Below are positions 1 through 5,719 of a stretch of DNA of 5,719 nt, in pieces (position 1 is the first letter of the stretch; every line of letters begins with the position of its first letter). Source of the stretch: Caulobacterales bacterium (GTDB taxonomy: Bacteria > Pseudomonadota > Alphaproteobacteria > Caulobacterales > Caulobacteraceae); assembly GCA_947480815.1 (NCBI GenBank), contig CANKEA010000093.1:1-5719 (forward strand), written 5' to 3'. The position numbers were made by a program, and so were the translations under genes. Below the pieces are notes generated by a model. That model did not search any database, was not told the origin of the DNA, and saw only the letters and a program-made list of their open reading frames with translations.

Positions 1-593
1 AACAGCGCAACGTCGATATCGGCGTGGTGTCGAAGGAACAGGCCATGGCCTGGGGCTTCAGCGGCGTGATGGTTCGCGGCAGCGACATCGCCTGGGACTT
101 GCGCCGCAACCAGCCTTACGAGTGCTATAACGACTTCGAGTTCGACATCCCGCTCGGCAAGAACGGCGACTGCTATGATCGCTATCTGTGCCGGATGCAG
201 GAGATGCGCGAAAGCACCCGTATAATCCGCCAGTGCTGCGACCGACTGCGCAAAGACGCCGGGCCGGTCATGGCGCTCGACAATAAGATCACCCCGCCGC
301 GCCGCTCCGAGATGAAGCGGTCGATGGAGAGCCTGATCCACCACTTCAAACTCTATACCGAAGGGTTCCGTACGCCTCCGGGCGAGGTCTACGGCTATGT
401 TGAAGCGCCCAAGGGCGAGTTCGGCGTCTACCTGGTTAGCGACGGCACCAACAAACCTTATCGCGCCAAGATCCGCGCTCCAGGGTTCCCACACCTGGCG
501 GCCATGGACTGGATGAACCGTGGGCACATGCTGGCCGACGTGTCTGCTATTCTCGGCAGCCTCGACATCGTGTTTGGCGAGATTGACCGTTGA
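1..593 (+). CDS. nuoD: NADH-quinone oxidoreductase subunit D, C-terminal half (5' end outside window)
   Basis: This is the 49-kDa-type subunit of complex I, which together with NuoB forms the quinone-binding pocket at the base of the peripheral arm in the cytoplasm. The gene is open to the left edge: the first complete codon is at 3, giving about 196 visible residues of a protein usually near 400, so the N-terminal quinone-site His/Tyr region is not seen. Recognisable family motifs, in order, are [43 protein letters not shown] and the C-terminal [13 protein letters not shown], which is the typical end of NuoD/Nqo4/NDUFS2. A GTG at 24 could be misread as a start, but homology continues upstream of it in frame. 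The TGA stop at 591-593 overlaps the TTG start of the next gene. There is no sign of a NuoC fusion in the visible part. The family assignment is certain; nothing suggests damage. Confidence 0.97.
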   Translation, partial: QRNVDIGVVSKEQAMAWGFSGVMVRGSDIAWDLRRNQPYECYNDFEFDIPLGKNGDCYDRYLCRMQEMRESTRIIRQCCDRLRKDAGPVMALDNKITPPRRSEMKRSMESLIHHFKLYTEGFRTPPGEVYGYVEAPKGEFGVYLVSDGTNKPYRAKIRAPGFPHLAAMDWMNRGHMLADVSAILGSLDIVFGEIDR

Positions 594-922
594 GCGTAAC
601 CGACATCGCACAGGCCCAGTTGGATGCCTATAATGCGCAGGACCTTGGGGTCTATTGCAGCTATTTCACCGATGATGTGGTGGTGGCCGACCTCAATGGT
701 ACCCCCAACCTGAATGGTATCAAAGCCTATCGCGCCCGCTATGAGGCTGCGTTCGCCCAGTTCCCGCAGAACAAGGCCGAACTGCTGAACCGCATGGTGT
801 TGGGCAATACAGTGATCGACCATGAGAAGGTGATCCGTGGACCGGAAGGTCCGGTGTTCGAGGTTGCCGCCATCTACACTTTCCGTGGCGACAAGATCGC
901 CCGCGTGGATTTCGTCAAATGA
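590..922 (+). CDS. NTF2/SnoaL-like small protein inserted between nuoD and nuoE
   Basis: This encodes a 110-residue soluble protein with no signal peptide or membrane segment. Its pattern fits the NTF2-like (SnoaL/ketosteroid isomerase-like) cone fold. An N-terminal helix carries [19 protein letters not shown] (residues 11-29), followed by a strand VVVADLNG, a second helix [17 protein letters not shown] (43-59), and then strands ending in [17 protein letters not shown] (93-109). Acidic and polar residues that could line a pocket include D28, D29, D34, D77 and H78, but I cannot assign a catalytic set. The start is TTG at 590, overlapping the nuoD stop as TTGA; a weak GGCGAG lies at 576-581. 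The stop overlaps the nuoE start as ATGA. No ATG start gives a full-length domain. It is not one of the 14 core complex I subunits. Its position in the middle of the operon suggests a role in assembly or stability of the enzyme, but it may be a passenger with an unrelated small-molecule role. Confidence 0.85.
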   Translation: MSVTDIAQAQLDAYNAQDLGVYCSYFTDDVVVADLNGTPNLNGIKAYRARYEAAFAQFPQNKAELLNRMVLGNTVIDHEKVIRGPEGPVFEVAAIYTFRGDKIARVDFVK

Positions 923-1602
923 GCGTCAGACGCCTCGCTAAGGACCAGCCTGACTCGTTCGACTTCAGCAAGGATACGCTGAAGAAGGCGCAATGGTGGA
1001 TTGCCAAATATCCCGACAACCGCAAGCAGTCGGCGGTGATTCCGCTGCTGTGGCTGGTGCAGAAGCAGGAGGGCTGGGTCTCCGAGCCGTCGTTGCGGGT
1101 GATCGCAGAGATGCTTGGCATGCCGGTGATCCGGGTGCTGGAAGTGGCCACCTTCTACACGATGTTCCAGCTGAGCCCGGTGGGCAGGGTGGCGTTCGTG
1201 CAGCTGTGCGGCACCACACCCTGCATGTTGCGCGGCGCTAACGACCTCAATTCGGTCCTGAAAAAGAAGATCGGTGAGCCGCATCATCTTTCGAAGGATG
1301 GCAACTTCTCCTGGGAAGAGGTCGAGTGCCTGGGGGCCTGCTGCAATGCTCCGATGGCCGCCATCAATGACTACTACTATGAAGACCTGACGCCCCAACT
1401 GCTGACTCAGATCCTGGATGATTTCGCCGCCGGCAAGTCCCCCAAGCCGGGCTCGCACATCGGTCGCAAGTCTTCCGAGCCCAAGGATGCGGTCCATACC
1501 CTCACAGACCCCAAGCTCTATGATGGATCGGCGGCCAAGAAGATCGTGATCCCGAACCTGCCGCCGAAAGAGACCAATCCGAAGAAGGCACCGGCGGCAT
1601 GA
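919..1602 (+). CDS. nuoE: NADH-quinone oxidoreductase subunit E (24-kDa subunit, cluster N1a)
   Basis: This is the thioredoxin-like [2Fe-2S] subunit of the NADH-dehydrogenase module, which packs against NuoF in the cytoplasmic arm and holds the off-path cluster N1a. The protein is 227 residues. A helical N-terminal part (about 15-80, ending EVATFYTMF) precedes the ferredoxin fold. The four cluster ligands are visible in the expected spacing: C97 and C102 (QLCGTTPC), then C137 and C141 (ECLGACC). C142 directly follows the last ligand. After about residue 172 comes a long tail with KPGSHIGR...EP...LTDP, which resembles the tail of mitochondrial NDUFV2, then a lysine/proline-rich end ([13 protein letters not shown]). 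E. coli NuoE is shorter (about 166) and lacks this. The ATG at 919 overlaps the stop of the NTF2-like gene; no strong Shine-Dalgarno is seen, so translation is probably coupled. The stop overlaps the next gene as ATGA at 1599. Confidence 0.97.
   Translation: MSVRRLAKDQPDSFDFSKDTLKKAQWWIAKYPDNRKQSAVIPLLWLVQKQEGWVSEPSLRVIAEMLGMPVIRVLEVATFYTMFQLSPVGRVAFVQLCGTTPCMLRGANDLNSVLKKKIGEPHHLSKDGNFSWEEVECLGACCNAPMAAINDYYYEDLTPQLLTQILDDFAAGKSPKPGSHIGRKSSEPKDAVHTLTDPKLYDGSAAKKIVIPNLPPKETNPKKAPAA
1432..1599 (+). other. C-terminal tail of NuoE, NDUFV2-like then Lys/Pro-rich
   Basis: Residues 172-227 of NuoE extend past the thioredoxin-like core. Residues 176-198 keep the spaced residues K-P-G, G-R, E-P and L-T-x-P that I recall from the tails of Paracoccus Nqo2 and mitochondrial NDUFV2, which suggests an ordered stretch. 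Residues 199-227 are low complexity and rich in K, P and A, and probably flexible. The boundary is by eye. Confidence 0.55.
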
Positions 1603-1868
1603 GCGGCCAGGTCGTCGCCTTGACCGAGCAGCGGCTCTCCTACCTTCAGGAGGTCCGTGGGCTCAATAACGGCAAGCGCACGCTTGGCTTCGCGGTTAGC
1701 CTGCTTGGTGCCATGCTGCTAATCTGGGGCCGGATGCGGGTTGACTCGCCCCCAATGGCCATACCGTCAGGCTTGGTGTTGATCGCCACCGGCTGGGCGC
1801 TTTTCATCTATGTCATCGTCATGCGGACGCGCTATGTCCGCACCAATCCGTTTGATCCGAAACGCTAG
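1599..1868 (+). CDS. small two-helix membrane protein inserted between nuoE and nuoF
   Basis: This encodes an 89-residue protein that I do not recognise as a named family. A polar N-terminus of about 26 residues (with [17 protein letters not shown]) is followed by a first predicted transmembrane segment at about 28-44 ([16 protein letters not shown]), a short loop [12 protein letters not shown], and a second segment at about 56-75 ([18 protein letters not shown]). A strongly basic end follows ([15 protein letters not shown]). The positive-inside rule favours a hairpin with both ends in the cytoplasm. The ATG at 1599 overlaps the nuoE stop (ATGA), with GAAGAAGG at 1581-1588 as a plausible ribosome site. 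The TAG stop lies 5 bases before nuoF. It is too small and of the wrong pattern for NuoA, NuoK or NuoJ. The context suggests an accessory membrane protein or assembly factor of complex I, perhaps bridging the arm to the membrane; that is inference from position only. Confidence 0.85.
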   Translation: MSGQVVALTEQRLSYLQEVRGLNNGKRTLGFAVSLLGAMLLIWGRMRVDSPPMAIPSGLVLIATGWALFIYVIVMRTRYVRTNPFDPKR

Positions 1869-1873
1869 GCACC

Positions 1874-3193
1874 ATGGTCGGAATTCTCGAAGACAAAGAC
1901 CGTATCTTCACCAACCTCTACGGGCTCCACGACTGGGGTCTGGAGGGCGCGAAGACGCGTGGCTGCTGGAATGGCGTCAAAGACATGCTCGATGCCGGTT
2001 CTGGCTGGATCATCGAGAATCTGAAGGCCAGCGGCATGCGCGGCCGGGGCGGGGCAGGGTTCCCGACCGGTCTGAAATGGTCGTTTATGCCCAAGGAAGT
2101 CAAAGACGGTCGGCCGCACTATCTGGTGGTCAACGCTGACGAGTCCGAGCCGGGGACCTGCAAGGACCGCGAGATTATGCGGCATGATCCGCACCTCCTG
2201 ATCGAAGGCTGTATGATCGCCAGCCGCTCCATGCTGGCGCATGCCTGCTACATCTATATTCGTGGCGAATATGTTCAGGAGCGCGAACGGCTCGAGGCGG
2301 CGATCAAACAGGCCTACGAGGCCAAGCTGATCGGCAAGAACAACGTCAACGGTTGGGACTTCGACTGTCATGTCCACCACGGTGGCGGGGCCTATATCTG
2401 CGGCGAGGAAACCGCCCTGCTGGAAAGCCTGGAAGGCAAGAAGGGCCAGCCGCGCCTTAAGCCTCCATTCCCTGCTGGCGCAGGCCTCTACGGCATGCCG
2501 ACGACGGTCAATAACGTTGAGAGTATCGCCGCTGCCGGCACGATCCTGCGTCGCGGAGCGGGTTGGTTCGCTGGTTTTGGCCGTCCCAATAACCTCGGCA
2601 CCAAGTTGTTCTGCGTTTCGGGGCATGTGAATCTGCCCTGCAATGTCGAAGAAGCCATGAGCATTCCGTTCCGCAAGCTGATCGAGGATCACTGCGGCGG
2701 CGTCCGGGGCGGCTGGGGCAATCTGAAGGCGGTCATCCCCGGTGGGGCCTCGGTGCCGATGATCCCAGCCAGCGCCTGCGAAGACCTGCCGATGGATTTC
2801 GACGCGCTGCGTGAGCTGAAGTCAGGCCTGGGAACCGCGGCGGTTATTGTGATGGATAAGGACACCGATCTGGTGCGCGCCATCGCCCGGCTTAGCTACT
2901 TCTACAAGCATGAGAGCTGCGGCCAGTGCACGCCGTGCCGTGAAGGCACCGGTTGGATGTGGCGGGTCATGGAGCGTATGGCCACGGGCGAGGCCGAGAT
3001 GAAGGAAATCGACACCCTTCTCGACGTCACCACCCAGGTTGAGGGGCACACCATATGCGCGCTTGGCGATGCGGCCGCCTGGCCGATTCAGGGCCTGTTC
3101 CGTCACTTTCGTGGCGAGGTCGAGGACCGCATCACCAGCTATCGCGCCGGCAAGCCCCACGTGGCTGGCCATACCCTGGTCGCGGCGGAGTAA
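1874..3193 (+). CDS. nuoF: NADH-quinone oxidoreductase subunit F (51-kDa subunit; NADH, FMN and cluster N3)
   Basis: This is the electron entry subunit: it oxidises NADH with FMN and passes electrons to [4Fe-4S] cluster N3 at the tip of the peripheral arm. At 439 residues it is full length. The glycine-rich FMN/NADH loop is [16 protein letters not shown] (54-69), followed by [10 protein letters not shown] (85-94), [11 protein letters not shown], and the [19 protein letters not shown] segment (170-188) with the [11 protein letters not shown] block. N3 ligands are C349, C352 and C355 ([14 protein letters not shown]) plus C395 ([12 protein letters not shown]). The ATG start at 1874 gives the N-terminus [17 protein letters not shown], typical of alphaproteobacterial NuoF. 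It has only a weak AGG at 1867-1869 within the preceding stop, so translation is probably coupled. The last codons (A-A-E-stop) contain a GGAG that serves nuoG 6 bases downstream. No missing key residues. Confidence 0.98.
   Translation: MVGILEDKDRIFTNLYGLHDWGLEGAKTRGCWNGVKDMLDAGSGWIIENLKASGMRGRGGAGFPTGLKWSFMPKEVKDGRPHYLVVNADESEPGTCKDREIMRHDPHLLIEGCMIASRSMLAHACYIYIRGEYVQERERLEAAIKQAYEAKLIGKNNVNGWDFDCHVHHGGGAYICGEETALLESLEGKKGQPRLKPPFPAGAGLYGMPTTVNNVESIAAAGTILRRGAGWFAGFGRPNNLGTKLFCVSGHVNLPCNVEEAMSIPFRKLIEDHCGGVRGGWGNLKAVIPGGASVPMIPASACEDLPMDFDALRELKSGLGTAAVIVMDKDTDLVRAIARLSYFYKHESCGQCTPCREGTGWMWRVMERMATGEAEMKEIDTLLDVTTQVEGHTICALGDAAAWPIQGLFRHFRGEVEDRITSYRAGKPHVAGHTLVAAE
3187..3190 (+). promoter_or_regulatory. 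Shine-Dalgarno GGAG for nuoG inside the nuoF 3' end
   Basis: GGAG lies 9 bases before the nuoG ATG at 3200 and is formed by the last Ala and Glu codons of nuoF (gcg gag). It supports the ATG at 3200 as start. It implies that ribosomes ending nuoF translation cover the site, favouring coupled synthesis of the two subunits. Confidence 0.65.
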
Positions 3194-3199
3194 CGACGG

Positions 3200-5245
3200 A
3201 TGCCCATCGCAAAAGTCAACGGCGTCGAGGTCGAGTTCGAGCTCGGCATGACGGTTCTGCAGGTTGCGGAACTGGCTGGGGAAGAGATTCCGCGCTTCTG
3301 CTACCATGAACGGCTTTCGATCGCCGGCAACTGCCGCATGTGCCTGGTTGAGGTGAAGCCCGGGCCGCCGAAGCCGCAGGCCAGCTGCGCGTTGCCGGCT
3401 GCCGAAGGTCAGGAAATTTTCACCAGCACGCCGATGGTCAAGAAGGCTCGCGAAGGGGTGATGGAGTTCCTTCTCATAAACCACCCGCTCGATTGCCCGA
3501 TCTGCGACCAAGGGGGCGAGTGCGACCTGCAAGACCAATCGCTTGGCTACGGTCGCGATGACACCCGCTATGAAGAGAACAAGCGGGCCGTCGAAGAGAA
3601 ATATATGGGGCCGCTGATCAAGACTGCTATGACGCGCTGCATTCAGTGCACCCGTTGCGTTCGCTTCATCACCGAAATCGCCGGGAATTCGGAAATCGGC
3701 CTGATCTCTCGCGGCGAAGACGTTGAAATCACGACTTATTTGAACGCGGCAGTTACGTCTGAGCTTTCCGCCAATGTGATTGACCTGTGCCCGGTGGGTG
3801 CCCTGACCTCGCGCCCCTACGCTTTTGAGGCGCGACCCTGGGAACTGAAGAAGACCGAGAGCATCGACGTCATGGACGGCCTGGGTAGTGCGATCCGGGT
3901 CGACAGCCGTGGCTTGGCCGTGCTGCGTGTGCTGCCGCGCGTCAATGACGACGTCAACGAAGAGTGGATCAGCGATAAGACCCGCTATGCTGTGGACGGT
4001 CTGCAACGTCAGCGCCTCGACAAGCCGATGGCCCGCGATGCGGCCGGACGGCTTCGTCCCGTCAGCTGGGGTGAGGCGCTCGATATCGCCGCCGCCAAGA
4101 TAAAGGGTGCCGGTTCGAAGATCGGTGTGATCGCCGGCGACCTGCAGGACGCCGAGAGCATGAAGGCGGCCAAGGATTTGTTCGGGCCACTGGGGGCTAG
4201 CCTCGACTGCCGTCAGGACGGATCAGGTCTTGGCGATGGTCCGCGTGAAAGCTGGCTGTTCAACCCGACCATTAACGGCCTCGACCAGGCCGACGCTGTG
4301 CTGATCGTGGGTTCCAATCCGCGGTTGGAATCGCCAGTGCTTAACGCCCGTATCCGCCGACAGTGGATGGCCGGCAAGCTGACGGTCGGCGTGATCGGCC
4401 AAGGCGGCGACCTGACATACGATTACGAACACCTGGGCGATGACGCTGCGGCGGTCTCTGGGCTGGCCAAGTCGAAGTCTGAGTTCGCCAAGGCATTTAA
4501 GTTGGCCCAACGGCCTTTGCTGCTGATCGGGCAGGGCGCTCTCTTGGATGCGGGCTCTCTGGCGGCGCTGTCGGGTTTGGTTAAGGCCTTTAATCTTGTG
4601 CGCGACGGTTGGAACGGCTGGGCCGTGCTGCACACCGCCGCCAGCCGCGTTGGCGGTCTGGATATGGGGTTTGTGCCGGCTGCCGGTGGCAAGACGGCGG
4701 CAGATTTGGTCAAGAAGGGCGGGGCAAGTGTTCTAGTCCTCCTTGGTGCCGATGAGCTCGACCTTTCCAAGAGCGATGCCTTCAAAATTTACGTCGGTAC
4801 GCACGGCGATGCCGGTGCCCATGCGGCGGATCTGATCCTGCCGGGCGCGGCCTATACCGAGAAAGATGGCCTCTACGTCAACACCGAAGGCCGGGTGCAA
4901 ATGGGCCAGCGGGCCGTGTTCCCCAAGGGCGTCGCCAAGGAAGACTGGGCCATACTGCGGGCTCTGTCCGAGCGGCTTGGTTCGGCCCTGCCGTACGACA
5001 GCCTTGACCAGATTCGCGCCAAGCTTTTCGCTGACCATCCGACCTTCGGCCAGATTGACTATGCACCCGGCTCCAAGCCGAGCAGCGTCGATCTGACCAA
5101 GCTCGGCGACGCCAAGGTCGCCTCCAAGGGCGGCTACGCCAATATGGTCACGTCATTCCACCTGACCAATCCGATCGCGCGCGCCAGCGTGACCATGGCC
5201 GAATGCTCGGCCCTGGCCTCCGGCACCAAGATGGCGGCGGAGTAG
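3200..5245 (+). CDS. nuoG: NADH-quinone oxidoreductase subunit G (75-kDa subunit; clusters N1b, N4, N5)
   Basis: This is the largest peripheral-arm subunit; it carries electrons from N3 in NuoF toward the quinone site. The protein has 681 residues. The N-terminal ferredoxin domain has N1b ligands C34, C45, C48 and C63. The His-Cys cluster N5 uses H95, C99, C102 and C108 ([14 protein letters not shown]). N4 uses C147, C150, C153 and C197 (CIQCTRC ... DLCPVG). From about 215 on is the molybdopterin-oxidoreductase-like domain, which in this family has lost its cofactor; [19 protein letters not shown] (368-386) and the [21 protein letters not shown] region (547-567) are typical. The end [17 protein letters not shown] is the conserved alphaproteobacterial/mitochondrial terminus. 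There are only two later cysteines (C337, C669), so no N7 cluster. This fits the short, mitochondria-like NuoG rather than the roughly 900-residue enterobacterial form. The start ATG has a GGAG upstream; the stop TAG is 4 bases before nuoH. Confidence 0.98.
   Translation: MPIAKVNGVEVEFELGMTVLQVAELAGEEIPRFCYHERLSIAGNCRMCLVEVKPGPPKPQASCALPAAEGQEIFTSTPMVKKAREGVMEFLLINHPLDCPICDQGGECDLQDQSLGYGRDDTRYEENKRAVEEKYMGPLIKTAMTRCIQCTRCVRFITEIAGNSEIGLISRGEDVEITTYLNAAVTSELSANVIDLCPVGALTSRPYAFEARPWELKKTESIDVMDGLGSAIRVDSRGLAVLRVLPRVNDDVNEEWISDKTRYAVDGLQRQRLDKPMARDAAGRLRPVSWGEALDIAAAKIKGAGSKIGVIAGDLQDAESMKAAKDLFGPLGASLDCRQDGSGLGDGPRESWLFNPTINGLDQADAVLIVGSNPRLESPVLNARIRRQWMAGKLTVGVIGQGGDLTYDYEHLGDDAAAVSGLAKSKSEFAKAFKLAQRPLLLIGQGALLDAGSLAALSGLVKAFNLVRDGWNGWAVLHTAASRVGGLDMGFVPAAGGKTAADLVKKGGASVLVLLGADELDLSKSDAFKIYVGTHGDAGAHAADLILPGAAYTEKDGLYVNTEGRVQMGQRAVFPKGVAKEDWAILRALSERLGSALPYDSLDQIRAKLFADHPTFGQIDYAPGSKPSSVDLTKLGDAKVASKGGYANMVTSFHLTNPIARASVTMAECSALASGTKMAAE
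5239..5242 (+). promoter_or_regulatory. Shine-Dalgarno GGAG for nuoH inside the nuoG 3' end
   Basis: GGAG lies 7 bases before the nuoH ATG at 5250 and is made by the last two sense codons of nuoG (gcg gag, then TAG). The arrangement copies that at the nuoF/nuoG junction. It fixes the nuoH start, since no other in-frame start nearby has such a site. Confidence 0.7.
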
Positions 5246-5249
5246 GCGG

Positions 5250-5719
5250 ATGATCAATCCCGTGACCTGGACCCTGCTGACCGTTGGCGGCGTCCTGCTC
5301 GTTGTTATCTGGGTTCTGCTTAGCCTGGCTTTCCTCCTGTTAGCTGACCGGAAAATCTGGGCCGGCGTGCAGATGCGCAAAGGCCCTAACGTAGTCGGGC
5401 CGTTCGGCCTGCTGCAGTCTTTTGCCGATTTCCTGAAGTTCGTCCTGAAGGAAATCGTCATTCCTGCCGGTGCCGACAAGGTGGTCTTCCTCTTGGCTCC
5501 GCTTATGAGCCTGATCCTGGCCTTCGCCGGTTGGGCTGTTGTGCCGTTCGCGCCGGGCTGGGTGGTTTCCAACCTCAATGTTGGCATTCTCTACCTGCTC
5601 GCCATGAGTTCGCTCGGTGTCTACGGCATCATCATGGGCGGCTGGGCTTCGAACTCGAAGTATCCGTTCCTGGGCGCCCTGCGCTCCGCGGCTCAGATGG
5701 TGTCGTACGAAGTGTCGAT
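5250..5719 (+). CDS. nuoH: NADH-quinone oxidoreductase subunit H, N-terminal part (3' end outside window)
   Basis: This is the ND1-type integral membrane subunit, which connects the peripheral arm to the membrane arm and forms the quinone access channel. The frame is open from ATG 5250 to the right edge: 156 whole codons plus two bases of a protein usually about 320-350 residues. Visible parts are a first transmembrane helix at about 6-31 and the conserved cytoplasmic loop [19 protein letters not shown] (32-50). An amphipathic helix [18 protein letters not shown] (51-68) follows, then helices at about 78-99 and 110-130. The segment begins the quinone-site loop [20 protein letters not shown] (131-150) and runs into VSYEVS. 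D33 stands where E. coli and mitochondrial ND1 have Glu; as I recall, Asp is usual in alphaproteobacteria. The start follows nuoG by 4 bases with a good GGAG. No frameshift is seen in the visible part. Confidence 0.97.
   Translation, partial: MINPVTWTLLTVGGVLLVVIWVLLSLAFLLLADRKIWAGVQMRKGPNVVGPFGLLQSFADFLKFVLKEIVIPAGADKVVFLLAPLMSLILAFAGWAVVPFAPGWVVSNLNVGILYLLAMSSLGVYGIIMGGWASNSKYPFLGALRSAAQMVSYEVS

Noticed and set aside
24..593. GTG at 24 as the start of an independent short gene
   Set aside because: Conserved NuoD residues (RNVDIG) are encoded in frame before it up to the left edge, so it is an internal Val codon of nuoD.
839..855. Inverted repeat ggacc-ggaa-ggtcc inside the NTF2-like gene
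   Set aside because: The stem is only 5 bp, there is no T run after it, and it encodes the RGPEGP turn. It is too short to call a terminator or operator.
874..1497. Open frame of 207 codons on the - strand opposite nuoE
   Set aside because: Composition is H/R/L/Q-rich, as expected for antisense of a coding gene, and there is no motif; nuoE on the + strand has all its cluster ligands.
1869..1873. Promoter or regulatory spacer before nuoF
   Set aside because: Only 5 bases separate the small membrane gene from nuoF; there is no room for a promoter outside coding sequence and no clear -35/-10 pair was seen upstream.
1865..2692. Open frame of 275 codons on the - strand inside nuoF
   Set aside because: It lies wholly opposite conserved NuoF codons and shows no family motif; such antisense frames are common where third positions are G/C.
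2822..4006. Long open frame of 394 codons on the - strand across the nuoF/nuoG junction
   Set aside because: It is the complement of two certain conserved genes in a G+C-rich region, its translation has no recognisable domain, and it lacks a credible ribosome site. It is a shadow.
4310..4332. Possible mRNA hairpin around ttccaa / ttggaa in nuoG
   Set aside because: The 6-bp core with a wobble and one more outer pair falls in the conserved VGSNPRLES coding motif, with no T run; chance is a sufficient explanation.

Overview
This window is an internal slice of a nuo operon, which encodes proton-pumping NADH:quinone oxidoreductase (respiratory complex I). All seven genes lie on the + strand with almost no spacer. 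In order they are: the C-terminal half of nuoD (cut by the left edge), a small NTF2/SnoaL-like gene, nuoE, a small two-helix membrane protein gene, nuoF, nuoG, and the first ~156 codons of nuoH (cut by the right edge). The longest intergenic gap is 6 bases. No promoter, terminator, RNA gene, mobile element or CRISPR array is visible, and no stretch over 300 bases lacks a gene.

The organism is most likely an alphaproteobacterium. NuoG has the 12 ligands for clusters N1b, N5 and N4 but no extra N7 cysteine set. NuoE carries a C-terminal tail resembling that of mitochondrial NDUFV2. The NuoH loop ([19 protein letters not shown]) is of the alphaproteobacterial/mitochondrial type. The G+C content looks moderately high (about 60% by eye), and small accessory reading frames between nuo genes are known from alphaproteobacterial clusters. 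The placement of the NTF2-like gene after nuoD suggests the Caulobacterales, perhaps a lower-GC genus such as Asticcacaulis, but that is a guess from memory.

Together the genes cover the electron path. NuoF binds NADH and FMN and carries cluster N3. NuoE carries the off-path cluster N1a. NuoG carries N1b, N4 and N5 and relays electrons onward. NuoD helps form the quinone site on the peripheral arm, and NuoH is the membrane subunit that completes the quinone channel. The two accessory genes are not among the 14 core subunits. The first is joined to its neighbours at both ends by 4-base start/stop overlaps; the second overlaps nuoE by 4 bases and lies 5 bases before nuoF. They are the least explained part of the window. 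I see no wholly new system here; the open question is whether these two proteins act on complex I assembly or stability.
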